A DNA stretch of 64,000 nt from positions 11,274,927 to 11,338,926 of the forward strand of contig CANTUZ010000004.1 of assembly GCA_947846985.1 (NCBI GenBank), given 5' to 3'. Positions within the stretch are counted from its first letter, which is position 1. Each line of letters starts with the position of its first letter. A program made the position numbers and the translations under genes. This stretch comes from Fratercula arctica. Its lineage: Eukaryota; Chordata; Aves; Charadriiformes; Alcidae. The notes under the pieces are model-generated. The model ran no database searches, was not told the DNA's origin, and saw nothing but the letters and a program-made list of their open reading frames with translations. Below, piece by piece: positions 11,303-23,390 of the stretch.

Positions 11303-14084
11303 GTTGGTTACTCCCTCCTTTCCCAGCTTCAAGATTCACTTGTGAAAATAATCTCCGAAGTTCTCTTATCTAATCTTACCTGAGCAATCAAAGTTGATTG
11401 ATTCGGTAATTTACAGGAGGTGGAGATTTCTCTGAAACCTCACACTCTTTTTATCATTCTCCCTATATCACAGCACGCATGGTTTTTTGAGGTTTCACAA
11501 TTTTCCACTTGTGGTCTATGTTGTCTTTTGACTCTTTCACACAATGGCAACTAAATCAATCCTGGTCTTTTTCCGTTTTTTTTTTTCTTTTTGTTTAGTC
11601 TTTGGACAACAGTTTCTTTGGTTTCATTTATTGATAATCAAAAGAATACTAATTGTTCCTTCATTTAGTCTTGATGGAGATCAGAGAAAAGCATGTCGAG
11701 AGCCACCTTAACCTCTTAATTAACAGTATTTTGCAAGATCTCAACAAACGTGGCAGTCTCATTCCACACGTTTCATTCACAGTGGGACTTCTTGAACTCA
11801 GAGGCATACAAACATGTTTTTGTTCTTTCACGGGGGAAAAAAAAAAATAGTCAATCAAATAAGTGGATTTCATTAAAAAGTTCATTAAAAGTGAAGCATA
11901 CTGCAACAAGCTGCGTAACAAACTAAATCTTGCCTTGGGCAACAAGCAGAATTTATTTACTTTTTTGTCCCTTTATCTTCTAACCCTCTCATGTCAGACT
12001 GTGACAGATGAAGTGAAAAGAGTTTCCACACCAAAATCTGAATTCTCAGCAAATTGCTGACAGCTGGTGTCATTCCAAATTAGAGATAGGCTATTACTAG
12101 TGATCAGTTTATTCCAGGAATTTTGTCTTTTTGATTGCTCGCAAATTATTTGTGAATTGTTTTTGATTTTTCATGTGCATTTCTTTGTAATTGATTTTGG
12201 TTTGAGATGATAGTGTTTGTGTGGAAAAATGGTAATAGTGTGGGAAACTTGTTTATCTCTGTATGAGCTTTGTAGAAATTTTGCGATAACTCATCTTACT
12301 ATTTTCATTCTAAACAAAAGAGGTTATTTTCTACTTAGCATTTATTCACTAACATATTTTTTGAGAATTTGTTTTGTGAAAAATTTAAATTATGATTGAG
12401 AGATCTGCAATATGAACCATTCCACAAGTCTTTTTGAGCAAGTATGCTTAGCTCGGCCTCTGTGAGAACATTCCTGCAAATGAAACCTGTCTATCAAATG
12501 CTTTAGAACTGGACAGTAGAGAAAGGTCACTGGTCACAGGAAAAGCACATTTTCTTTGCAAGAACGTACAAAAATAACCTGATGCTTCATTTGTGTAATT
12601 CTAATTCTGTGATCTCTTTTGCTTTATCACCTTCTTTCAGGTTTGTCAGCTCGCTAGACGCTACCTGACAGTATCAGCAAAAGAAAGAAATTAAAGGACA
12701 TGTAAAAACAAAATAGCAGACCTGTTTCTTGTTTACATCATTCCTTCCTGATGTGAAGTATATTGTGTCTTTCCCCCTTTTTTCTTCCCAACAGATAGAG
12801 ACCATTTAAAGAAGCATATAAGCAGTAAAAATCTTCACACTATGTTTTTCTAACTTGCTTATTATTCACTCCCTGTTTCTTCTTGGCTCTTCTTCTAAGG
12901 AGCAGGGTTCCCTCACATTTGATTTTACATTCTAAATCTCATGCTTCTCATTTCTGACCAAAAAATATGAGAGGGTAAGTAAGACTGAACCAAATTGTGT
13001 TGTTCTATGCTGTTTAGATGATTATATACTCAAAAGGAACCCTGCTGCAGTGCCAGGAAAATGATCTTGATCATCTGAAATATTTTGGCAGGGAGGAGGG
13101 ACTTCCCTCTACTTTCTGCATGTTGCTTGAACCGGTTCTTTTCCTTACTTATTGTAGACAGTTTTGTTCAAAAGGGTCTTTAAATGCTTGTATACTATTT
13201 TTACTGCATATTTTTCACAGCACAGCATTCATAGTCACCATTCCTGATCATGTTCATCAGCAGAAATACTCACAGGATAAATCTTTACTCTCCTACCTTT
13301 ATTTTTTAGTAGATGATAAAGTTTTGAACATTTTTTTTCTTCTCTCCTCTCCCCCTTCAGTTAGATCTAGAATCAAAAACGCCGTTCTCTCTATCTAGTT
13401 CACCAATGCTAAAAGATGTCAGAAATCTCAGGAGAGTTTTGTCTCATGGGAAGAGACAGGTCTGGATCAAAAGTGAATTCTATTTAAAATGGACTTTAGT
13501 TAGGGGAGCTCTCATAAGCACATCTCTAATCAAAATGGAGTAGTTGCTGCACCAAAGCAGCATTCATACAGAATATACATTTCAATGCAGCTGAGCTTGA
13601 GAGGGAAGATTAAAATGATTTCAGGAAGGGATATGCATGATTCAACACTGAGTAAAGGAATAATCTTTAGAGAACGCAGAAAAGTGGCTCTTCTCAGAAG
13701 TATAATTTCTGCTGCGTGCAAAATGCATTAGCATGAGAAAAGAGGGTTGTGATAAGGTTCCATAATACTGAAGCTACATTTGTTTGTTCCGATGCTCTTT
13801 GTGTGACATCAGTATTTATTGCCTTACTGATTTGCATTATATGTCAATATGCATGCATCATTCTGGGGCTTCCATGAATCACACTGCTCCTTTCATTTTT
13901 CAGGTGCCACAATGTCAGCTGGACTTGTGCTGCCTCCATTCAAGGCTGACAAATTCAGCAATGATAAAGTCACCCTCCTTTTTCTGTATATATGCAAAAT
14001 GTCTTTGCTAATTAAAAATGATCTATTATTCTAAAGGCGCTTATGCCACTGCTGTAGTCTTCATCCCTGTGAAAACTGCACCCC
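11303..14084. other. Non-coding DNA with two weak coding-like fragments
   Basis: Contains a 126-codon plus-strand frame at 13,018-13,398 that shows no domain I recognise and has the phenylalanine- and leucine-rich composition expected of AT-rich chance frames. The exon-like segment at 11,227-11,302 and the transposase-like peptide at 12,641-12,693 are discussed as findings. Nothing else here looks functional. Confidence 0.5.
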
Positions 14085-14255
14085 TTACAACACCCCACTG
14101 AAAGGGAAATACTACTATTATTTTCATTTTACAGATGCAGAACTGCAACAGACAGAAGACATGACTTCTCCAAGGTTATACAGTAAGTCTACAGCAAAGC
14201 GTGGAATTACCTGAGATTTCAAAGCTTCAGGCTAGCACCGTAACTATTGGACCAA
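14085..14255 (+). mobile_element. MIR SINE (ancient)
   Basis: The segment follows the MIR consensus over its core and 3' half. It has TTACAACACCCCACTGA, then ACTACTATTATTTTCATTTT, ACAGATGCAG, CTTCTCCAAGGTTATACAGTAAGT, and the end motif GCTAGCACCGTAACTATTGGACCA in the place of the MIR end GTGCTCTTAACCACTA. MIR is a tRNA-derived SINE mobilised by L2 before the amniote radiation, so the copy is very old. The match is from memory of the consensus; divergence could not be measured. Confidence 0.75.
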
Positions 14256-14304
14256 ACATACATCTTCTTTTCAAGAACATACTGTATCCTAAATAGAGAA
14301 GTGA
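14185..14304 (+). repeat. Duplicated segment, copy A (MIR 3' end plus flank)
   Basis: These 120 bases recur at 14,508-14,627, aligned without gaps but with substitutions. Shared blocks include GAATTACCTGAG, TTTCAAAGCTTCAGGCTAGCA, CTATTGGAC and CTTTTCAAGAAC. The duplication includes both the 3' end of the MIR and about 50 bases beyond it, so it arose after the MIR inserted and is not a second SINE insertion. Confidence 0.88.
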
Positions 14305-14458
14305 CAGAGATCCTTAGAGGAAAGAAAATTAATCCTAAAGCACACTTTTCAAATCTGTATATAACATTATGCCTACCATACAAATTTTCCCGGTATATTT
14401 CTGAAGCTTTAACAATATTGAGTATCAGACAAGCTTAGATTCGGGTGCTAGTCTTTTC

Positions 14459-14493
14459 TCCCCCCTCCTTCCCCCCCCCCGCCCCCCGCCCCA
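14459..14493 (+). repeat. C-rich tract, G-quadruplex-capable on the minus strand
   Basis: A run of C6, C11, C6 and C4 blocks separated by one to four bases. The complementary strand satisfies the usual four-run G-quadruplex pattern. It lies just before copy B of the MIR duplication, so it may mark the breakpoint. Confidence 0.85.
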
Positions 14494-14507
14494 GAAAACC
14501 CCACATC

Positions 14508-14627
14508 AAGTCTCCAGCAAAGTAGAGAATTACCTGAGTTTTCAAAGCTTCAGGCTAGCATTACAGCTATTGGACTAAATATTCATCTCCTTTTCAAGAA
14601 CTTTGAGCATCCTGAACAAAGAAGTGA
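14508..14627 (+). repeat. Duplicated segment, copy B
   Basis: The second copy of 14,185-14,304, offset by 323 bases, again 120 bases with no indel. It has the MIR 3' end without the MIR core, which confirms local segmental duplication. Confidence 0.88.
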
Positions 14628-16034
14628 TAATAAGCTACTGCAAATTTGAAAGCAAGTAGGACTGTTGTTTGATTACTTCACTGCACAGTAAGTAGAAACA
14701 TTAAAGCATGAAATTTTCATATATTTTAAACAGTGGTTGATCAGAGTTCAACGTAGGTGATATTCAGGCAGGAAAATGAGAAAGAAGAAGGGGAAAGACT
14801 CTTACATAATGCTTATTTTTATTAATTCTCTGTTTTGTTCATCTCTGAAGAGAAAAAAGAACTTTAGGTTATTGTTACTACATAAAGGTGATAAAAGTTA
14901 TTAAATTATAATCCCATTAATTTAATACATTAGCTGCTTTTTCTTTTTTAACTTCAGGAATATTTCAGTTGGTCAAAGGAGACTGGTTCTTAAAAATCTG
15001 GTTGAAATCTCTTTCCATCAATCTAAAATATAGGGAATAAAAAACTTTTTTCCAATAGCTTTTTAAGTGGAAAGGGAACCGAACAAGCAAGAGGCAATAT
15101 GTGCTTTAAAGCAGGTTGGGTACCTGCTTTAAAGCAGGTAAGTCATGTAACATACCCTGTAACAGCCCGGTTTTATTTCTTCTTCGATTTAGTGGGAGAA
15201 CTTGGATCCCTCCTTTTAGCATGAATGGTATTACTGAAGTTATGAAAGATTGGTAAGCCAGAAACAAGAAAAAGAGGGTGGATAAAATGCACAGTTCTCT
15301 TTCAAACCCTAGGATGGCTGTAACATAAGTGGTAGAAAAAGAAGAAATAAAAAAAGAGAATTATGATATAGATGTTTACAGACCAGTTCTAGAGTCAGTC
15401 TAGTTTTAAGCCCCCTCCTTTCTCAGATCTGTGACAGTCACAGTTTTTAATGTGCCAATCACATTTGCACATCAAGGTAAAATGTTTGCTTTACTCATTT
15501 AGTTCACTACTACATTTTGTTGATGTTCACGTTTTAGCGAATTCTTAACATTATGTTAACATAGATCTATATAAGAGTCTATCCTTTAAAAGAAAGAAGT
15601 GAAGAGATGTGAGTAGGATAGTTTTCTACGGTATTTATACTGGCTGTTTCTGGCAAAAAGAATCATACAAAACCACCTTGGTATTCTTAGAAAACAAAAA
15701 CGTTGCCTTAAAAAAATGGGCAATTTGGCAGTCGTATTTGACTCTGTTGCTAAACTGCCCTACAGACTGCTCTGTAGATTGGCCCTACCCACAAACTTGC
15801 TCAATGAATATATAATTATTTACATCAGAATGAGATTTGCTTTACTGTCTTCTGCTGAAATTATCTATCAGGTAACTCCCCTAAAGAGAATTTCATAGGA
15901 AGTCAGTCTCCATGGTCAACATAGAGATATAAGATAGAGATTATAAAGTCATCTCTGGCTTTATAATCAATTAATCAAACTTTATTTTAAAAATGACAGA
16001 GAACCCCTCCAGGACAGCCACTGCACTACAAAGC
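14628..16034. other. Unique non-coding DNA
   Basis: No gene seen. The one structured element is a perfect 15-base hairpin at 15,102-15,136. The short frames at 15,609-15,898 have no recognisable similarity. Confidence 0.55.
15102..15136. repeat. Perfect 15-bp inverted repeat with a 5-base loop
   Basis: TGCTTTAAAGCAGGT (15,102-15,116) pairs perfectly with ACCTGCTTTAAAGCA (15,122-15,136) around the loop TGGGT. Because the core CTTTAAAG is itself a palindrome, CTTTAAAGCAGGT also occurs twice as a direct repeat. The right copy runs into CAGGTAAGT, a good splice-donor match. Either a chance cruciform or the remains of a small foldback element. Confidence 0.8.
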
Positions 16035-16165
16035 ACTCCTTAGGGATACCAGAAAATGATGTTCAAGTCCCTGCTACACATCAGTCAGGTGGATTGCTTT
16101 GAAACGGTATCTCCCACATTGCAGGAAAGTGTTTTCGCCACTGGTATTTGAGTGTTCTTTGCAGT
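16035..16165 (+). mobile_element. Possible old unnamed amniote interspersed repeat
   Basis: The order GGGATACCAG, TTCAAGTCCCTGCTACACATCAG, ATCTCCCACATTGCAGG, GTTTTCGCCACTGGTATT resembles a repeat I remember from reptile and bird genomes (GGGAGACCAGGGTTCAAGTCCCTGC, later GTCTCCCACATCCCAGGTGAGTGCCCTAACCACTGGGCTATT). The paired 'GTTCAAGTCCCTG' and 'CCACTGG' blocks suggest a tRNA-like or inverted structure. I do not recall a reliable family name, and this is a memory-based call. Confidence 0.35.
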
Positions 16166-17644
16166 CTACACAAGGAAAGTGGCATGTAGGAGGAGATGAA
16201 TGGTTGACAGCCTCATGCAGAAGGAGACAGCTCGCTGTCCAGAACTGCTGCCTGTGATACACAGACTGATCACGGACGAATTGCTCAAGTGCCATGGAAA
16301 GCACAATGATTCTTTTTTTTTTTCTTTTGTCTTAAAGGATTCTTTCTACAGACCTCTAATTTGCACTGTGTGCAAGCCAAACTTCCTAACACAGAACTGG
16401 GTAGCAACCAAAAGTCACACACTGGAATAGTGAGTAATCTTTGGAGCTCCTTTGTTACAGGACTACCATCAAGAAGAATAAAATACATGCCTTTTTCTTT
16501 TTTTCCTCATCCATTCCATTCACTTCTAAATAGGTTAAGGAAGCTAAGTGATATGGATAACTGCATCTGTACAAAACATCTTTTCTGAACACTTTCTTTG
16601 CTACCAAATTTCATGTTGTCACAGATAAACGTTGTGGACATCAAAGTTACTATCACCTGAGTAAGCAACAGAAGTTCATTTAATTTTGTTGTCTCTCTTT
16701 TTGTGCTGTGTTGTTAATAAACTAAGAAAAAAACCAAACAAGGTTATTTTTCAAGTGTGACTTCATTTTTCAACTTCAGAAAGCATCCATAAAGAATTTC
16801 AGAAGGCGTATCAATATTACAGTCTAAGACTAGAACTTTGCTATCACTTTATTTTAGGTCTGCCACAACTTAAAAGCAAAGCATGAGGTTCACATTGTAG
16901 CAGCGTATCAGAAAGATTTGAAGCAGGTTTTTCTGATACTCTAAATGAGTGTTTCAACCGCATCTCAGTTAGTTAAAGCCTTGATCATTGCTTCAGGTGA
17001 GATGATTCCTTCAACAAGTTCAGTTTCGAAGCCTGCTGTAATGCGTTGTATGTCTCCAGAGTCTCTTATTGAAAAAGCTATTTTCACTGAGGTGAAATGG
17101 GTTTTGCTAATAGCAAACTTTGCAAAACTGAACTCAGCTGGTTTATGCTATATATAATTGAAACTATATTCTTCCTTTCAGTTTTCCTCATGGCAGCAGA
17201 GACATACCTCATCACTGTAATTAAGTCATTATAAATATACATTGATTATTCTGAAACCTGTGGTCTAATATAAAATCCCAGCATTACTCTGCTTGAAAAC
17301 ATCGCTTTGACATATTACTTACTATTACAGTATTGTACTCCAGCAAGATAGTAAACTATTCAGTATAGTACTCTCAAGGGAGTGGGGGAGGGAAGGGATA
17401 TAAAAACAAAAACTTGGTATTGTATCCTCTAGTATTGATTTTAGTAAAATGGTTTAGTGCTTTCTGTAAAGGGCTAAAATATTCCCCTGCTTTGTTTTGT
17501 CTGTGAGAGTCAGACTTTTCATCTATATCTAAACTACTGAGGTTAAATCCACAACACAATAGAGTTCGCAATCCAGCACTTTTTTAAAAAGTTCTTCTGT
17601 GGATTGACAGAAGCTGGGAGATGTAAAATGCAGAGATGTGGACA
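16166..17644. other. Unique non-coding DNA
   Basis: No gene is seen. The short frames between 16,200 and 17,160 overlap on both strands and lack recognisable domains. Confidence 0.55.
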
Positions 17645-18448
17645 GAATAATAGAATAGTTTGGGTTGGAAGGGACCTTTAAAGGCCATCTAGTCCAACCC
17701 CCCTGCAATGAGCAGGGACACCTTCAACTAGATCAGGTTGCTCAGAGTCCTGTCCAACCTGACCTTGAGTGTTTCCAGGGATGGGGCACCTACCACCTCT
17801 CTGGGCAACTTGTTCCAGTGTTTCACCAGCCTCATTGCAAAAAAAAATCTTCCTTATATATATAGTCTGAATCTACCCTCTTTTAATGTAAAACTGTTAC
17901 CTCTTGTCCTACTGCAACAGGCCCTAATAAAAAGTTTGTCCCCCATCTTTCCTGTAGGCCCAGTTTAAGTACTGAAAGGCTGCAATAAGGTCTCCTCGAG
18001 CCTTCTCTTCTCCAGGCTGAACAACCCCAACTCTCTCAGCCTGTCCTCATAGCAGAGGTGCTCCAGCCCTCTCATCGTCTTTATGGCCCTCCTCTGGACC
18101 CACTCCAACAGGTCCGCATCTTTCCTGTGCTGAGGGCTTCAGAGCTGGCTGGAGCACTCCAGGTGGGGTCTCACCAGAGTGGAGCAGAGGGGCAGAATCA
18201 CCTCCCTCAACCTGCTGGCCCCACTTCTTTTGATGCAGCCCAGGATACAGTTGGCTTTCTGGGCTGCGAGCGCACGTTGTTGGCTCATCTTCAGCTTTTT
18301 ATCCACCAGTACCTCCCCCAAAGTCTTTCTCCTCAGGGCTGCTCTCAATCCCTCCATCCCCCAGCCTGCATTAATAATGTGGGTTGCCCCGACCCAGGTC
18401 CAGGACCTTGCACTTGGCCTTGTTGAACCTCATGAGGTTCATGTGGGC
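17645..18448 (-). mobile_element. CR1 LINE, 5'-truncated, about 0.8 kb
   Basis: A minus-strand CR1. Its 3' end is at 17,645, where the plus strand reads GAATAATAGAATAG, the complement of the CR1 tail. Reading leftward on the minus strand, it covers the C-terminal part of ORF2. The segment at 18,139-18,357 retains a clean 72-residue stretch with CR1 hallmarks such as [30 protein letters not shown] and [17 protein letters not shown]. Other parts are frameshifted. Homology stops at about 18,448 (GGTTCATGTGGGC), the 5' truncation point. There are no catalytic reverse-transcriptase motifs, since truncation falls downstream of them. It abuts a second, older CR1 fragment. Confidence 0.93.
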
Positions 18449-18519
18449 AGAACCACAGGTGTTAGGATCACAGGAAGGATGTCACCTGCTGAAGCAGACA
18501 TCTGAGGATGGTCAGTCCT

Positions 18520-18860
18520 ATGTAGATTTCGGAAAAGGACAGAGGTGTCAGAAGGGACAGCTGTACCTTTGTGTAGCTCAGCCTTGGAAAACTCCAAGGA
18601 TAGGAAGTCCACAACTGTTTGGGGCACCACTGTGGTCTCTATAGCTTTTTTTTTTTTTTTTTTTTGGGTGGGTGGGACTGTATCACTTTCCCAGTAAAGA
18701 AGGTTTTCCTAATATCCAGCCTAAACATTCCAAACCAAAACTTGTGGCTGTTGTCCCTCATTTTGCCATCTGCTGCTACTAGGAAGCATTTATCATCTGC
18801 AGTTTCTACGAGTTAAATATTTGGGGCCAATCTGTGCTCTCTGCAGACATTTTTTCATGT
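18520..18860 (-). mobile_element. Older CR1 fragment with a (T)n run inside
   Basis: The plus strand carries blocks typical of antisense CR1 of older subfamilies: GGAAAACTCCAAGGATAGGAAGTCCACAAC (split here by drift), CAGTAAAGAAGGTTTTCCTAATATCCAGCCTAAAC, CTTGTGGCTGTTGTCCCTCATTTTGCCATCTGCTGCTACTAGGAAG. It corresponds to the same ORF2 3' portion as the neighbouring copy, so it is a separate insertion and not a continuation. A T run near 18,645-18,665 interrupts it. The left limit is uncertain. Confidence 0.75.
18645..18665 (+). repeat. Poly(T) run
   Basis: About 21 T residues followed by GGGTGGGTGGG, lying inside the old CR1 fragment and expanded after insertion. Confidence 0.85.
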
Positions 18861-21800
18861 TTTTCAGTGGTTTCACCAGCTTCTGATCAAGCCTGTATAC
18901 AAATTTTACTATATCTATTTTAGTAATCTGGACTCAGCAAATTTGAATAACAACATTAAAGGTAATTCACTGAACCATGTCTGGTTCTGGAGAAATGCAA
19001 TGCTGGATTCTAAAATGAGTATTTCAAACCATACATTTTGCAGATCAGTAGAGGATGACCGATCTTTTTTATACCTCTAAACATTTTCATTTTTTCACTT
19101 GTAATATACAATTCTATGGTGAGGGGTGGTTTTTTTTTTTTTTTTTTTTAAAAAAAAAAGGTAAATTCATTGCTAACCAGGTAATTACACAAAAGTAGTA
19201 TAATTATATGCTTTATAGCTGTGCATTATTGTGCCTAAATGCTAGGACAAAGATTGCTTAAAATGCTCTTTATAAAGAAATAGGGTTATTTTCTGGCTTT
19301 AGCGAGGGACAGGCAAAGATATACTTAAACACCAAAAGATTTGAGTCTAATGTAGCAAAACAGTTAAGTGTGACCTTAATTCTAATGATGAATTTAATTC
19401 ATAGCAATATCCAAAGGATACTTAAATTTAGCCCTTTGATCCAGAGTACTACTTTTATTTTCCTTTTTTTCCCCCATACTTGATGTCTATTTAAAAGTGC
19501 TATTCTAGTGTAAACTTTGAATTTCTGACCTTCTAATTCACAGATCTCACTATTTAGCATTCACTTAATATCTTCAGTAATAGCATCAGCAATATAATGA
19601 TAACTTAAAAGTCGATCAATACTGGACAATTCTATTATGTATAGCTGCTTTTTGAATTAGGATATAGCATCCTTAACCAGATCATTCACAATTTTGGTAC
19701 TACTCCACTGAACTGAAGATGGTGACCATCTTTGTAGCGGACAATAGAAAGAGTAGGAGTAGGAACAAGAGTCATCAGAGAACTAAACAGTAGCTTAAAA
19801 CAACTGGGATTGATAATAGTTTAAGAGTGATACTGACATTCTTCTTACATTAGTATGAATATTGAGAGAAGTTAATTTAATACAGTAGAATTGCATCCAT
19901 ACAACTGAACGCTACATCTTATCTCCAGACTTTCTGGAACTCTGGATCCTCGTTCAGACAAACCCGACTGTCGCTTTCATCCTTCAAAGGTAAATTAATT
20001 GAATACCATATAAATAACTTGTAGTTCTTACAGGAAGAAATAATAAACTTTTTTTTTTTAGCTTGGATAGGAAAGCTTCTACTACATTTTTTTGTAGAAG
20101 TGCAGTAAAAACTTTGCAAAAATTTTGTAAAAAATGTTTCATCTAAATAAACCACTACTATCATCCCCATACATGACCAAGCAAGCTGTTGGCTAGTGTT
20201 TTGCGTGCTCCTGAGCTGTTACAAACCACCCCAGTGGTGATTTATATTTTAAGTCTGCTAAAGGCATGTAGTTTCTGAAACTTATTGAAATGCTTTAGGT
20301 TAAAGGGTGCTATATAAATCCAGTATGCTTTAAAGTATTTTTCCCTATCAATGAATGCGCACATATTTTCAGACATCAAGCAGAGATTGCACTGGGAATT
20401 TTGCTATACTGGTGGGATGTTGTCACTAGCATCACAGTGGTGATTGAATAATATGCATATTAAAGAAGATAACTGAGACCAAAGGTGACCTCAAAGTGAA
20501 ATTCCAATCAGTTCATTACAGCTTTTTCTGGGAACAGGAGAGACCCCGTTATTTTGATCTGTACTGTCATTTGCAATACAAGCGTACCCTTTAGCGAACC
20601 TTTCTAAAGCTGTTTATACTTACAGATTAAGATTCACAGTCTGCTTTCCTTTGCAGCCCATTTAGGGAGTATCTGCTGCATGTGCAAGTCTTTATGCTTT
20701 TTATTGAACTATATGCATTTCCATTTCTTTTTTTCTTTGGCTAAACTAATCATGTGTTGATAGGAGCTCCTATTGCAGTAGAAGAAACAGCCATGCTCTT
20801 TGTAAAGTTCAGCCATAGAAGGATGAAGAGGAAAGGAATGATAAAAAACGTTTTGCTAAATATTTTCTAATCATTTCTATGCTTTATGAAAATTTTGCAC
20901 TTCTTGAAAACCAAAGAAATGTCAATATATTCACTCCTGGTTTTATGTTTCTGAAGAAAATGCTAAACTTCACTCAACAAATCTATTTTCTTTCTCTTCT
21001 TTCCCCCATGAAAATAAAATACATCATCTGTTCACCTTAAATAAGATGTGTCTATTCTCTTAGAAAGATGCCTAAGGAAATCTTCAGTTCCTAATCTAAT
21101 TTTTCCCTTTCTTCCACGGCAGATAGGCACCTTCAAAAGTTATGAGAAAGCACTTTAAACTCATATTTTAAAAGACACATATTCGGCCATTGTGGGAATG
21201 TGAGCAGGTAGCTGCAAGATTCTGCTTCCTGGAAACCCTTCAACATTGCTGCCAGACCTTTGATCTGATCTGAAGATCTCAGTTTACCATGGGTTGTTGG
21301 ACCATAACCACAACAGCTATCCTTCTGTTAACTCGTCACTGACTAGAGTTGCTTTTTATATAGTATCTTAATACTGAAACCGTCTCCAAATACAAGCGCT
21401 GGATTCACATTATTCCTCTGCCTGAGGCCTCTTAATCCTCTTTATCCCAAGTGTCCAGAGAATCCTAATTATGCTGAGCTATAGCACAGAGGGAAGCATC
21501 CTGCCTTTATTTTTGCTGAAGTTATTCCGTTTTACTTAAAAGAATTCAAGACTCGTCACGCAAAGATTACCAGCACCAGCTTGGCTGTGTTAGCAGTAAG
21601 AGTTGTCTTGATACCTAGTCCTTGTTTGAATGATACCTTATCTAGTCACATAATGTCTCCTTCATGCAAAAACTACATGAAGTTATTGAGTTGAGGTCTC
21701 TCTCAAGTGAAAACTTTAACGAGGCAGGAGTTACACCTGAAAGCGACACCATCTAATTAGTGCAGATTACACAGCTGCCATTCAAGCATTCTGGAATTCA

Positions 21801-23390
21801 GGATTATGCACCAAGTTATCCTTTCCTTGAAGTGTTAATTCACTTACATTATCTTTCTAGGTATCATTGATTCATGATTTCCCTGTTAGGCTGTGATTTT
21901 TTATGAAGATACAAAGAAAAAAAGTCCTGATGTAATCCTATACTAAGCCTTAAGAGGAATGGTGCCGGACTTGCCTTATCATACTCCCTTAAAGTTCTTG
22001 GCAAACAGCCTAGCCATTTTTTTGTTGTTGTTATTGTTTGGGGTTTTTTTTGTCACGGGAGCTGCCATCATTCTAGATCACAGTACTAGATCTGTAGAGA
22101 GTCCCTCGTGGTTACGAATTGGGAGTAAAAATCTATAGTCATACACTGCATATTTTTAGGCAGGAACAGATAAAACCAACTGGTTCCTATATAAACCTCT
22201 AAATTTATTTCACACAAAATAAGCTTTTACAGCTGTAACCATGTAAGTTCTCTTTAATTTGATTTAAGGTTTTATATTTCATTTGATAGTCACTGAAATG
22301 TACTGCATTGTCTCAAAGTGGTACTAAATTCTGAGCTGCCATCACCAACAGGGCAGTCTTAATTTTATCCATCAGTAACATAAGAAGAGAGACAAACATT
22401 TAAAAAAAAAAAGGAGGAAGAATACTTTGCAGAGTTAAGGCTTCAGGACGACAAAGGCAATTAGTTTTTTACTCTCCCTGCTCACTCAACAATTTGCAAC
22501 CTGGAGGAGTGAGGAGTCAGTCATTGAATAGTGTGTCAACACATGTATCTTATTTTTTATTGTGGCATTATCCTGCTGTTTTTACATTCTCGTAAGTGGA
22601 CCTGCTACTGAAACTTATCATTACATGAAAATTAGGATGATTGAATAACAATAGTTTGATTCCAAGGTTTCCCATGTAATTGGTTATTTTTTTCTGTAAA
22701 TCTTTATGTAATGCCAAATTGGCAGTACTCAGTTTTCACTTGTAGCATGGGGGTTTGGGGATTTTTTTGGGTGCCTTTATTTTTTCTGAAAATAACGTGT
22801 TCCCAACAGCTGTATCTTAGCTTTTGGAATTAAAGGGCTCACTAAACACAGATAACACAAAGGCAGATCCCTTCCCACCTACTGATGAGATAAATTATGG
22901 ATTATTTAGAAACTTTTCTTTGTTTGTTTTTTTAACTTTTGTACAGAGTACTAACAAGATTAAACAGAACTGACTTCCTGGGTCTCTCTGAAGCCTGTAG
23001 GAGTGTTTATACTGCCTCCAATGGGCCACGGTCCCATCCCCTAAAGTCTACCTTGGAATGAGAGGCCACCTTATGAGCTAAGCTGAACACTTCCCTACTG
23101 AGGCTAATTGTGGCACCTTTTATGAGGTCCCCAGGAGCACTGCCAGAGAAAAAAATATTTTGCCCATTGAAGAAGCTGGGCCTTCAGGCAGCACTGATAG
23201 CAGTGGCACCGTAGTCACTGGCACAGAAGTTGAATGCAGTGAATTCAGGTGACCGCTTAAACTTTAAATCAAATGGGTGTAAAAATCTCACCAAGTATGC
23301 TAGTTTTGTAGAATGCAGACCCAATGGAGTATTTTTCGTTTTCTTAATGCAGGTGGGCTCTCTGCACAGACAGCACAGTCGGAAACTCCC
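18861..23390. other. Unique AT-rich non-coding DNA
   Basis: No gene is seen in 4.5 kb. The content is T and A runs (including the T20A10 hairpin at 19,130-19,159) and otherwise unique sequence. The 83-codon minus-strand frame near 19,919-20,170 spans a poly(A) and has no recognisable homology. Confidence 0.6.
19130..19159. repeat. T20-A10 mononucleotide junction
   Basis: Twenty T residues run directly into ten A residues, forming a self-complementary foldback. Such junctions often mark replication slippage, and could also mark an insertion end. Confidence 0.85.

Noticed and set aside
13018..13398. 126-codon plus-strand frame as a gene
   Set aside because: F/L/I-rich composition typical of AT-rich chance frames, no domain, and no splice or promoter support.
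18058..18426. 122-codon plus-strand frame and its neighbours as genes
   Set aside because: They are the antisense reading of a minus-strand CR1.
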